This document shows, piece after piece, positions 43,595 to 51,425 of a DNA stretch of 64,000 bases. This stretch comes from JAABVD01 sp965204545 (lineage in GTDB: Bacteria > Verrucomicrobiota > Verrucomicrobiia > Opitutales > UBA2995): NCBI GenBank assembly GCA_965204545.1, contig CBDBFA010000003.1:1-64000 (forward strand), given 5' to 3'. Under the pieces are notes generated by a model. That model was not told where the DNA came from. It saw only the letters and a program-made list of their open reading frames with translations, and did no database searches. The stretch's first letter is position 1, and every line of letters starts with the position of its first letter. Made by a program: the position numbers and the translations under genes.

Positions 43595-44590
43595 ATGAGA
43601 TACAGAAGACTTGGTTCCAGCGGATTCCTGGTTTCGCCCATTTGCCTGGGCACGATGACTTTCGGTTCCCCGGTAAGCAAAAACGAAGCGGTAAAACTGA
43701 CTCACGCCGCCATCGACCTCGGGATCAATTTCATTGACACGGCCAATGTATACGAAGGCTATAGCCGCGTTCTGGGTTCGCCAGGCGGCGTAGCGGAAGA
43801 AATTCTCGGGAAAGCCCTTCGGGGAAGGCGCGACAAGGTGATTCTGGCGACAAAAGTGGGTTCACCCAATGGACCGGGACCCCAGGATATGGGGAATTCG
43901 GTCACCACCATTCTCAACGCACTGGAGGCGAGCCTGAAAAGACTGGAAACAGATTATATCGACTTGTACATAGTCCATTGGCCGGACAGACACACTCCCT
44001 TGGAAACAACGCTCAGCGCCATGGAGACCATCTACCGCCAGGGCAAGATTCGTGCCTTCGGTGTGTCGAATCACATGGCTTGCCAAATGTGTGAATTTCT
44101 CTGGCTGGCCGACAAGTATGGCTGGCCCAAAGTAGTCGCATCCCAAATTCCCTTCAGCCTATTGAGGCGGGATTTTCAAAACGACCTCGAGTTCTGTGTC
44201 GACCACGACATTGCGGTTACGCCCTATCAGGCACTTCAAGGAGGGCTTTTGACCGGAAAATATAAACGGGGCAAACCGGTTCCAAAGGGGTCTCGTCTGG
44301 ATGAGAGTCCCGGGTGGCTGTCCTACCCAAAGGACGCTATTTTCGACCAATTGGAGGCGACCGAGTCCCTGGCGGATGAGGCGGGACTTGCCTTGTCCCA
44401 ATACTCTTTGGCTTGGTCCCTGACTCAACCAGCCATGGCCTCTTTGGTCGTCGGGGTAAAATCACTCGATCAACTCGAGGACGCCGTGGAGGGGGCAAAG
44501 GCCTGTATTCCCGCTGAAATCCTGGTTAAACAGGAGGCAATAACGCCCCCACCTTATCGACATGAAGCCCCCTTCTCACGTCAGTCCTAA
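43595..44590 (+). CDS. Aldo/keto reductase
   Basis: 331 residues from the ATG at 43595, which follows the sulfatase stop by 29 bp; the frame is open further upstream but only inside the sulfatase gene. The catalytic tetrad is complete: Asp48 and Tyr53 (FIDTANVYEGY), Lys87 (VILATKVGS) and His128 (DLYIVHWPD). C-terminal NADPH-binding text (SLAWSLTQPAMASLVVGVKS) is also seen. It reduces aldehydes or keto sugars in the cytoplasm; because of its neighbour it may act on sugars freed from sulfated glycans, which is inference. Confidence 0.92.
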   Translation: MRYRRLGSSGFLVSPICLGTMTFGSPVSKNEAVKLTHAAIDLGINFIDTANVYEGYSRVLGSPGGVAEEILGKALRGRRDKVILATKVGSPNGPGPQDMGNSVTTILNALEASLKRLETDYIDLYIVHWPDRHTPLETTLSAMETIYRQGKIRAFGVSNHMACQMCEFLWLADKYGWPKVVASQIPFSLLRRDFQNDLEFCVDHDIAVTPYQALQGGLLTGKYKRGKPVPKGSRLDESPGWLSYPKDAIFDQLEATESLADEAGLALSQYSLAWSLTQPAMASLVVGVKSLDQLEDAVEGAKACIPAEILVKQEAITPPPYRHEAPFSRQS

Positions 44591-44609
44591 AATTATATCA
44601 GAATGGGAT

Positions 44610-44980
44610 TTCGCCCAGGCGAGATGGCACAAAGGCACAAAGAGGAAAGGCGCGCCAATTTGGAATTAGGAGAGAAAATGCATATTAAATTGTAGGAGCG
44701 GGTTTATCCCGCGGTTGCACCGAGGTCACGAACCAGCATCCAGCATCGAGCATCCAGCATCCAGGAAGAGCCTCTCGCAAAGAGCGCAAAGAACGCCAAG
44801 GGATCCGGCTTCGCCGGAGGTCCATGGTGTGGTGGGGGACCCGCCTCCCGGCGTGGCTGGCCCGCCTTTGCCAAGGGTCTACGGCGTGGCAGGCAGGAAT
44901 GTCCCCCCTCCGTTATTTAATCCGTGGTCTCTCCCCCTTTGCGCTCTTAGCGTGCTTTGCGAGAGTCTCTTCCTCAATAA
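44610..44980. repeat. Mosaic of short dispersed repeats
   Basis: The 401-bp gap holds no gene. It is a patchwork of units seen in other gaps: GCGAGATGGCACAAAGGCAC (also at 26383), TGTAGGAGCGGGTTTATCCC (44692; also at 38914), CAGCATCCAGCATCGAGCAT (a short tandem), CTCTCGCAAAGAGCGCAAAG, TCCGGCTTCGCCGGAGG, GGGTCTACGGCGTGGCAGGC (also near 38190) and GTGCTTTGCGAGAGTC (also near 38265 and, in part, 4895). Confidence 0.6.
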
Positions 44981-44991
44981 CGCCCTGCGGG

Positions 44992-45723
44992 CTAATTCTT
45001 CACATCCCCGACGAAACTGAAGGGTTGATTCACTATGATGGATACGGGTTTGCCCCGCCTCATGGGCGGTTTGAATTTCCACTGCTTAACCGCCACCAAG
45101 GCTAATTCGGCAAACTCCTCGTGGGTGAATTCGGTGATGTGGGGCATTCGCACCCTACCTTCTTCATCGATATAAAACAACACCGAGACTTCCCCTTCTA
45201 CGCCTTCATCCTTGAACTCCAGGGGATATTGGGGTTTCACCACTTCAATCGGTTCCGGGATCGAATCGAGGTCTTCAGGACTGTAAACACGCTTTTTCCC
45301 GAACATCCTGTTAAGGCCAAGCTTATCCGCAGCCGCAGCCATTACGTCGACCGAGTGAAGTCCGGTTCGATCTTCAAACCGGAAGTCCAGAGCCTTCACC
45401 ACCGTAGTCGGTTCACCATTTACTTTGGCCGGTATGTACTTCCATTCCCACACCGTTTCCTCGGCGATTTCGGCAAAAAGCTCGTGGGTGTACTCTTCCA
45501 CGAACACATCGTTGAGTTCACCCATGTAATCGACCGCGATCAACAAGCGGACGTAGCCCTCATACAACCCGATTTGGGTAAGGCGCATGGGATAATTGGG
45601 ATAGGTGGTTTGAATAATCTTGAGCGATTCAAAATTTTCCACACCCCAGGAAAAACCCGGGACAAGCGCTACCAGGAAAATAGACAAACCGCGTTTCAAG
45701 GGCTGAAGAACAACCTGTTTCAT
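44992..45723 (-). CDS. Periplasmic protein with two TonB C-terminal-like domains
   Basis: 243 residues: signal peptide (MKQVVLQPLKRGLSIFLVAL, ending near residue 27), then two TonB_C-type domains (about 38-116 with YPMRLTQIGLYEGYVRLLIA and VWEWKYIPAKVNGEPTT; about 165-240 with YPLEFKDEGVEGEVSVLFYI and VKQWKFKPPMRRGKPVS). The YEGYVRLLI/VEGEVSVLF strands and W-KF/Y-P motif repeat clearly, so it is an internal duplication. There is no TonB anchor or spacer. It resembles the single-domain protein at 38399-38776. Function unknown. Confidence 0.82.
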   Translation of the reverse strand: MKQVVLQPLKRGLSIFLVALVPGFSWGVENFESLKIIQTTYPNYPMRLTQIGLYEGYVRLLIAVDYMGELNDVFVEEYTHELFAEIAEETVWEWKYIPAKVNGEPTTVVKALDFRFEDRTGLHSVDVMAAAADKLGLNRMFGKKRVYSPEDLDSIPEPIEVVKPQYPLEFKDEGVEGEVSVLFYIDEEGRVRMPHITEFTHEEFAELALVAVKQWKFKPPMRRGKPVSIIVNQPFSFVGDVKN

Positions 45724-45787
45724 CTCGGAATAATTGGGTTTTTAAGCATGGTAACCCATGCTCCCCATACCTGACAACAAAAAGATC

Positions 45788-46315
45788 TCAATGTTCCTCC
45801 TGAAGTTGGAAATCCACCATCAGATCAGCGGCCACGGATTCCAGTTGCTCCCGTAAATAGGCCAATTGCATGGACCTCGGCAATTTTAGAATTCCCCAAG
45901 CCTTAAAAAGACATTCCGCGCTCATGGGCGCGGTTGTCAGCTCGGTATGGAGTTCTTCAACATTCACGCCCAGGCCCGCCAACACTTCGGTAATCCGGCT
46001 TACAATTCCCGGGCGATCCTGTCCCAAAACCTCCAAAGATACCAGAGACCGGGCCACGGGATCCGCCTCCTCCACGGATCCAGCCTTGTGTATCAGTGTC
46101 AACCCCTTTACCGAAAGGGCATCCAAGGCTTCAGTCAGAGCACTCAAGTTTTTTTCCTCAACGGAAACCCGCAGCACACCGGCAAATTGACCGCCCAGAT
46201 GGCACATGCGGCTTTCCAGCCAATTCCCTTCGTGCTTGGCCACCACGGAAGCAACCGATTCCACCAAGCCGGTCCGATCCCTTCCCATCAGGGTCATTAC
46301 AATCTGGCTATCCAT
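45788..46315 (-). CDS. GcvR-like tandem ACT domain protein
   Basis: 175 residues from the ATG at 46315 (MDSQIVMTLMGRDRTGLVES). The frame is open further upstream but that part is dispersed repeat. Two ACT domains are seen (about 4-75 and 88-165, LEVLGQDRPGIVSRITEVLA), with the GRDRTG and GQDRPG turns typical of GcvR, the glycine cleavage system repressor partner, and related proteins. No gcv gene is nearby, so the name shows resemblance only. It is 64 bp upstream of the TonB-C protein on the same strand. Confidence 0.85.
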   Translation of the reverse strand: MDSQIVMTLMGRDRTGLVESVASVVAKHEGNWLESRMCHLGGQFAGVLRVSVEEKNLSALTEALDALSVKGLTLIHKAGSVEEADPVARSLVSLEVLGQDRPGIVSRITEVLAGLGVNVEELHTELTTAPMSAECLFKAWGILKLPRSMQLAYLREQLESVAADLMVDFQLQEEH

Positions 46316-46344
46316 AAAAAAGGCTGAAGGCTGAAAATCAGGAA

Positions 46345-46722
46345 GAGACTCTCGCAAAGCTCGCCACTTGTCACGCCGCAATCCATGAAGACGGAAGAGC
46401 GCCAAGATTTTTTGCAATCATGGTCCTGATTGAAATTGAAACATGGATGGGCAGGATATTATGATCAACGTAGGGCGGGTTTTGTGGAACCCCGTTGGGG
46501 TTCAATCGAATGGGTGATCGGTAACCCAGCGTGCGCTACGCGACGCTGGGCTCTGGAGTTCAACGCGGTTGGCGTAAAAGCCGGATAATGGCACCGAAGG
46601 CGCCTCTTTGGGTTCTTGGCAAGAGGTAATTCCTCAGGGATTTTCGATCACGATCAGGATTTAACTCTCTTCGCAATGGGCGAGGCATGCCTCGCCCCTA
46701 CGAATAGGCGGGTTGGAAAACC
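46345..46722. repeat. Mosaic of short dispersed repeats
   Basis: The 415-bp gap before the SelW-like gene holds no gene. It contains GAGACTCTCGCAAAGCTCGC, a hairpin AACCCCGTTGGGGTT (46488-46502), a longer palindrome CCCAGCG...CGCTGGG (46525-46550), TCACGATCAGGATTTAACTC and, at 46678-46722, the 45-bp repeat also found next to tRNA-Arg at 39861. Confidence 0.65.
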
Positions 46723-46730
46723 TCTCTCCG

Positions 46731-47024
46731 TCAGCCTTCTTTGAGCCTATCGCTGTGCCCGAGGTCTCGCTCGGGATCGATCCGATCCCTGATCAGTTGC
46801 TTCAGTTCCTTGGATTCCGGAAACCGCCCTACGGAGGCGCGCTCAAAAATTATCTCCTCATCCAGGGAAACCCTGAAAACCCCATCCCGGCCCGGAACGA
46901 GTTTTACGCTTGCGAGATCCTGCCCAAAGGTAAAGAGCAACTCTTGGGCCAGCCAAGCAGCCCGCAGGACGAACCTGCACTGGCTGCAATAGGCGATGGT
47001 AATTTGCGGTTTGTGATCGTGCAT
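46731..47024 (-). CDS. SelW/Rdx-family thioredoxin-fold protein
   Basis: 97 residues beginning MHDHKPQITIAYCSQCRFVL. The CxxC (Cys13, Cys16) is at the place of the Cys-x-x-Sec redox motif in selenoprotein W, here in the cysteine form, followed by WLAQELLFTFGQDLASVKLV and the FRVSLDEEIIFERASVGRFP part conserved in the Rdx family. A small cytoplasmic redox protein of unknown partner. It is divergent from uppS. Confidence 0.88.
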   Translation of the reverse strand: MHDHKPQITIAYCSQCRFVLRAAWLAQELLFTFGQDLASVKLVPGRDGVFRVSLDEEIIFERASVGRFPESKELKQLIRDRIDPERDLGHSDRLKEG

Positions 47025-47219
47025 GCGGGGTAAAAAAGCAAAATATGGGTATGGCCGCCGTATTGTTCAATCCTTCCGGTATGGTTTAAACGCAAACCTC
47101 CTTTCCCATCCGGAGCGCATGACCCAAAAATTCAAGTTGAACAACCCACCCTTTTAACGCATAACCCGGTCGTAGGAACTTGAGTCGGGTTCCATAAAAG
47201 CAAATCCTCAGTCATCGCC

Positions 47220-47987
47220 TTGGACAACCACCACAAGAATTCGGACATGCTGCAACATGTCGCCATTATCATGGACGGGAACGGCAGGTGGGCCAGGGAA
47301 CGCAACCTGCCACGAAGAGAAGGACACCGTAAAGGGGTCGAAAACGTGAGGAAGATTGTGCGAAAAACCGGGGCGCTGGGAATCAAATACCTGACCCTCT
47401 ACGCCTTTTCCGCCGACAATTGGAAACGGCCCCAATCCGAAGTATCCGATCTGATGTCCCTCCTGGAAACCTTCCTGATCAAGCAGGCGGAATTGTTGCA
47501 CGAACACAATATCCGATTGCACACCATTGGCCGGATCGAGGAATTAAATCAAAATGTCTTCCGCATCCTTTCACGAATTCAGCAGGAAACCTCGATTTAT
47601 CAGGACTATCACCTGATTCTGGCTCTCAATTACGGATCCAGAAACGAAGTCCTCGACGCCGTCGGCCGATACGTGAAGGCGGTGCGAACTGGAATGGAGA
47701 GTCTCTCCCAGCTTTCCTGGCCCACCTTCCGCAAGTACTTGAGCACGGGTTACATTCCGGATCCCGAATTGGTCATTCGAACCTCGGGTGAACACCGCAT
47801 CAGCAATTTTCTCCTACTGCAAAGCGCTTACGCGGAATACTATTTCAGTCCGGTTTACTGGCCGGATTTCGGGCCTGATTGTCTGGAAGCAGCCATTGAG
47901 GATTACTACAAGCGGGAACGTCGTTTCGGCATGACGGGGGATCAAATTCGACAAGAAAGGACAGCCCCCCTAAATTCCACCCTGTGA
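47220..47987 (+). CDS. uppS: Undecaprenyl diphosphate synthase (isoprenyl transferase)
   Basis: Cis-prenyltransferase that makes the lipid carrier for cell-wall synthesis. The catalytic Asp19 and diphosphate loop are in MDGNGRWAR, followed by GHRKGVENVRKIV, YAFSADNWKRP and the C-terminal RTSGEHRISNFLLLQSAYAE. The TTG at 47220 gives 255 residues; an ATG at 47247 gives MLQHVAIIMDGNGRWA and may be the real start. It is the first gene of a chain with cdsA, dxr, rseP and ispG; its TGA overlaps the cdsA GTG. Confidence 0.96.
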   Translation: MDNHHKNSDMLQHVAIIMDGNGRWARERNLPRREGHRKGVENVRKIVRKTGALGIKYLTLYAFSADNWKRPQSEVSDLMSLLETFLIKQAELLHEHNIRLHTIGRIEELNQNVFRILSRIQQETSIYQDYHLILALNYGSRNEVLDAVGRYVKAVRTGMESLSQLSWPTFRKYLSTGYIPDPELVIRTSGEHRISNFLLLQSAYAEYYFSPVYWPDFGPDCLEAAIEDYYKRERRFGMTGDQIRQERTAPLNSTL

Positions 47988-48829
47988 TTAACCGCTCGCT
48001 AAGTACGGTGGCGCTTTGGAGCGTCTTGATTGGAGCGATCTATTTCTGGAGGCTTCCGGCTCTCGTTTGCATTGCCACGGTGTTTTCCCTGATCGCCCAG
48101 AACGAGCTTTACAACATGTCCAAACAACTGGGTTGGAAGGCCTATCGAGCCTTTGGTCTGGTCATCGGAGGGTGTTTTCTTTTGGCCACATCCTGGCATG
48201 AGTTCCTGCAGGAAATGACCGGCGGAGTAGTGGACGACACCGTGGTGCTGGCCATCGGTTGTATCCTTGGTTCCCTCTTTGGCATCCGAAACCGCCAAAT
48301 CAAGAATAACTTCCAGCGTGTTGGCGGGACCATGCTCGGGCTTTTGCTCATACCTTTCATGATGAGCTTCTATATTCGCATAGCTCAGCTATTCCCCGGC
48401 GATCTGGTGGGACCAATGACCAGCCTGTGGGTGGTAGGGGTGGCAAAATTCTCCGACATTGGGGCCTTTTTGGCCGGGAGTCTTCTGGGCAAAAACAAAA
48501 TGGCCCCGGAGATCAGCCCCAGTAAAACCTGGGAAGGGTTGATCGGTGGAATCTTCCTGGGGTGCTTGATGGGTTATCTGGTGGTATTGGGATTTCCCGG
48601 CTATTTTCCGGCGAATTTCCAACCCTGGATGGCGGCCTGTTGCTCCATCCCCATCGCCGCCATGGCGGCATCTTCGGATCTTTTCGAGTCGGTAATCAAG
48701 CGGCAGGCCGGGGTCAAGGACAGTGGCAAATGCATTCCCGGGATCGGAGGCGCCTTCGACCTGCTGGATAGTCTGCTTTTCAGCGCGCCGGTCGCCTATA
48801 TCCTGCTCTCCTTTTTTGCTTCCCCATGA
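47984..48829 (+). CDS. cdsA: Phosphatidate cytidylyltransferase (CDP-diglyceride synthase)
   Basis: 281 residues with about eight membrane segments. The C-terminal family signature is mostly present (SVIKRQAGVKDSGKCIPGIG), as is SPSKTWEGLIGG. In the signature the usual HGG reads IGG and the following D-R reads D-L, so a normally conserved His and Arg are replaced. It makes CDP-diacylglycerol from phosphatidate and CTP in the inner membrane. The GTG start overlaps the uppS stop (GTGA) and its TGA overlaps the dxr ATG (ATGA), so translation is coupled on both sides. Confidence 0.93.
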   Translation: MINRSLSTVALWSVLIGAIYFWRLPALVCIATVFSLIAQNELYNMSKQLGWKAYRAFGLVIGGCFLLATSWHEFLQEMTGGVVDDTVVLAIGCILGSLFGIRNRQIKNNFQRVGGTMLGLLLIPFMMSFYIRIAQLFPGDLVGPMTSLWVVGVAKFSDIGAFLAGSLLGKNKMAPEISPSKTWEGLIGGIFLGCLMGYLVVLGFPGYFPANFQPWMAACCSIPIAAMAASSDLFESVIKRQAGVKDSGKCIPGIGGAFDLLDSLLFSAPVAYILLSFFASP

Positions 48830-49998
48830 TTACTCAAAAGAAGCGATTCGTCCTTTTGGGGGCAACGGGGTCCATAGGAGAAAGTACCCTGAAGGTCCTG
48901 AGGAAACATTCCGACCGCCTTGAGTTGGTGGGTGTTGCCTGCAACTCCTCTCACCGGAAACTATCCGCAATTTGCCGCGAATTCAGCGTTCCCCACGCCG
49001 CCATCTTTAATGAATCCGCTTTTGAGGAAGCCCGGAAATCGGGTCGATTCCAATCCTCTCAACTGCATGGGGGAATGGAAGGGCTATTGCGGCTCGCCCA
49101 ACTCGGGGAGGCCGATCTCGTGTTGGTGGCCGTGGTTGGAACGCTTGGCCTGAAACCGGCTCTGGCGGCGGTACGGGCCGGAAAGGACCTGGCTTTGGCC
49201 AGTAAGGAAATTCTTGTGATGGCCGGGCGGTTCTTTACCTCCGTGGTCGCTGAAACCGGTGTAAAGCTCCTTCCCGTGGACAGCGAACACAATGCCATCT
49301 TTCAGTGTTGCAACGGGGCTTCCCCCCGCCAAATCGAACGGCTGGTTTTGACCGGTTCGGGAGGAATGTTCAGGGATCGGGATTTGGCCACCTTCCATAC
49401 GATAACCCCGGAGGAGGCGACCCGGCATCCCAATTGGAAGATGGGGCGGAAAATAACGGTGGATTCCTCGACCATGGCCAATAAAGGCCTGGAAGTCATT
49501 GAAGCCCATTGGTTGTTCGGCATACCGCCCCATCGGATCAAGGTGGTAATCCACCGGGCCAGCATTATTCACTCCATGGTGGAATTCGTAGATGGTTCCA
49601 TACTCGCACAACTGTGCCCGCCCTCCATGACCTTTTCCATTCAAAACGCGCTCCTTTATCCGGATAGAGCAGCGGGGACAGAGCCCAGTCTCGATTTCGA
49701 CCGGTTTATGGAACTCAATTTGGAACCTCCTCAACTCGACCGTTATCCATGCCTGAGTCTGGCCTACCAAACGATCGAGCACGGAGGGATCCTTCCCGCC
49801 GCCTTCAATGCGGCCAACGAAGTGGCTGTGGATGCCTTTTTGCAAAAGAGGATCGGGTTTACCGATATCCCCAAAATTATTGAAAAGACACTGGGCCGGG
49901 TAAAAAACTATGAACCTCAATCCCTGGAGGAGGTCATGAAGGCTGACTGCACGGCGCGAAAAATTTCCCGAGAATTGATAGAATTTCAGATTTCCTGA
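48826..49998 (+). CDS. dxr: 1-deoxy-D-xylulose 5-phosphate reductoisomerase
   Basis: 390 residues, the usual size. The NADPH site GATGSIGESTL is at the N-terminus; metal and substrate residues lie in LLPVDSEHNAIFQC and LTGSGGMFRDRDL; the flexible loop and C-terminal helix bundle follow (HPNWKMGRKITVDSSTMANK, FNAANEVAVDAFL). It performs the first committed step of the MEP isoprenoid pathway. ispG, of the same pathway, lies two genes on. The stop codon overlaps the rseP ATG (TGATG). Confidence 0.97.
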   Translation: MITQKKRFVLLGATGSIGESTLKVLRKHSDRLELVGVACNSSHRKLSAICREFSVPHAAIFNESAFEEARKSGRFQSSQLHGGMEGLLRLAQLGEADLVLVAVVGTLGLKPALAAVRAGKDLALASKEILVMAGRFFTSVVAETGVKLLPVDSEHNAIFQCCNGASPRQIERLVLTGSGGMFRDRDLATFHTITPEEATRHPNWKMGRKITVDSSTMANKGLEVIEAHWLFGIPPHRIKVVIHRASIIHSMVEFVDGSILAQLCPPSMTFSIQNALLYPDRAAGTEPSLDFDRFMELNLEPPQLDRYPCLSLAYQTIEHGGILPAAFNAANEVAVDAFLQKRIGFTDIPKIIEKTLGRVKNYEPQSLEEVMKADCTARKISRELIEFQIS

Positions 49999-51422
49999 TG
50001 GAGATACTTACCTACGCCAAGGCCATATTCCTGGTTATCTTCTTCTTTGGAGCCTCGATTTTCGTTCACGAGTTGGGCCATTTTCTGGCCGCTCTGTGGC
50101 GCGGACTAAAGGTCACGAGGTTCTCCATCGGATTCGGTCCCCGGTTGTGGACCTGGAAACGTGAAGGCATCGAATACTGCATATCCCTCCTGCCCATCGG
50201 CGGATACGTGGCCCTTCCCCAGTTGGGACACATGGAAGCGATCGAAGGAAAGGCGGAGAAGGAAGTTGAACCCAAGCGCATCAGTTGGACTTCAAAAGTG
50301 ATCGTGCTGGTGGCCGGGGCTTTCTTCAACGTCATTTTCGCCCTTCTTGTGGCCTCCCTTTTGTACCTTCTGGGCGGACGGCCCGTCCAGGCCACCAACG
50401 AGACCACTCAAATCGGGTTCGTGCCCCAATCGATCACCATCGATGGCGAAACGGTGAACAATCCCGCCTTCTCGGGCGGACTCCGGCGGGGGGATATCAT
50501 CACGGCAATCGATGGGGAACCCGTCAACCGCTGGGAGGAAGTGGACCTGAAAGTAATCATGGGTTCGGGCAATACGCACGATGACCGGCCGGTGTCGACA
50601 TTCAGCCTGCTACGCCAGGGTGAAGCCATGGAAATAGAGGTTTTTCCCATCATTGGGGGGGCGGAACGTACCCGCATTGTCTACCTGAGGCCGGCTACCC
50701 CCGCCATCGTGGGGAAGTTGATGAAAAACTCTCCCGCCGAGCGGGCTGAATTGAGGGAAGGGGACGAGATCCTGACCATGGCCGGCTCAGAGATCATTTC
50801 CCTTGAGCAGATTTCCGAATACGTGGGCAAAGTGGATGAAACTCCCATTGAATTTACCATCCGCCGCGACGGGAATGTCATCACCAAAATCATCCAGCCG
50901 GTCTCAATTCAAATAAACCCGCAAGGGGAATACGCTCCCATGTTGGGGATCAGGTGGATGCCTGGAACAACAACCCTGCGAGAAGATCCGGTGACCCAAC
51001 TGAAAAATGTCATCCATTTGACCTTTACCACTCTGGAAAGGTTGATTCATCCCGGTTCGGACATCGGTATTCGCCACCTCAGCGGACCCCTGGGAATCGG
51101 CACCTTGATCTTCCAGTTCGCCCTGGCAGATTTTCGCTATGTTCTCTGGATCGTGGTCATAATAAACGTCAATTTGGCCATTCTCAATTTATTGCCCATA
51201 CCCGTGCTGGACGGCGGGCATATTGCGTTTGCCAGTTTGGAGAAGTTGCTGGGCAAGCCCATGCCGCAAAATCTGCTCGTCAGCCTGCAAAGCGCCTTTC
51301 TTCTGTTACTGCTATCCCTGATGGTTTACGTCACCATATTTGATGGGTTGCGCATCTTCCGCTATCAATCGGGAGGAACCGCATCTTCCAGTTTCGAATT
51401 CTCATTCCCCAATCCCGAATAA
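49998..51422 (+). CDS. rseP: Site-2 protease RseP (M50 zinc metallopeptidase)
   Basis: 474 residues: zinc motif HELGH at residues 24-28 in the first membrane segment, a second at the C-terminal side with the third ligand in PVLDGGHIAFASLEKL, and two PDZ domains between (about 140-215 and 225-300; SGGLRRGDIITAIDGEPV, NSPAERAELREGDEILTMAG). RseP cuts anti-sigma factors and remnant signal peptides inside the inner membrane. No anti-sigma factor gene is nearby. It ends 3 bp before ispG. Confidence 0.95.
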   Translation: MEILTYAKAIFLVIFFFGASIFVHELGHFLAALWRGLKVTRFSIGFGPRLWTWKREGIEYCISLLPIGGYVALPQLGHMEAIEGKAEKEVEPKRISWTSKVIVLVAGAFFNVIFALLVASLLYLLGGRPVQATNETTQIGFVPQSITIDGETVNNPAFSGGLRRGDIITAIDGEPVNRWEEVDLKVIMGSGNTHDDRPVSTFSLLRQGEAMEIEVFPIIGGAERTRIVYLRPATPAIVGKLMKNSPAERAELREGDEILTMAGSEIISLEQISEYVGKVDETPIEFTIRRDGNVITKIIQPVSIQINPQGEYAPMLGIRWMPGTTTLREDPVTQLKNVIHLTFTTLERLIHPGSDIGIRHLSGPLGIGTLIFQFALADFRYVLWIVVIINVNLAILNLLPIPVLDGGHIAFASLEKLLGKPMPQNLLVSLQSAFLLLLLSLMVYVTIFDGLRIFRYQSGGTASSSFEFSFPNPE

Positions 51423-51425
51423 TCA

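Noticed and set aside
44986..44995. TGCGGGCTAA containing the TAG stop of the TonB-C protein, like a MITE right end
   Set aside because: The preceding bases (AACGCCC) do not match GTGAGACA, so the match is too short to support an element.
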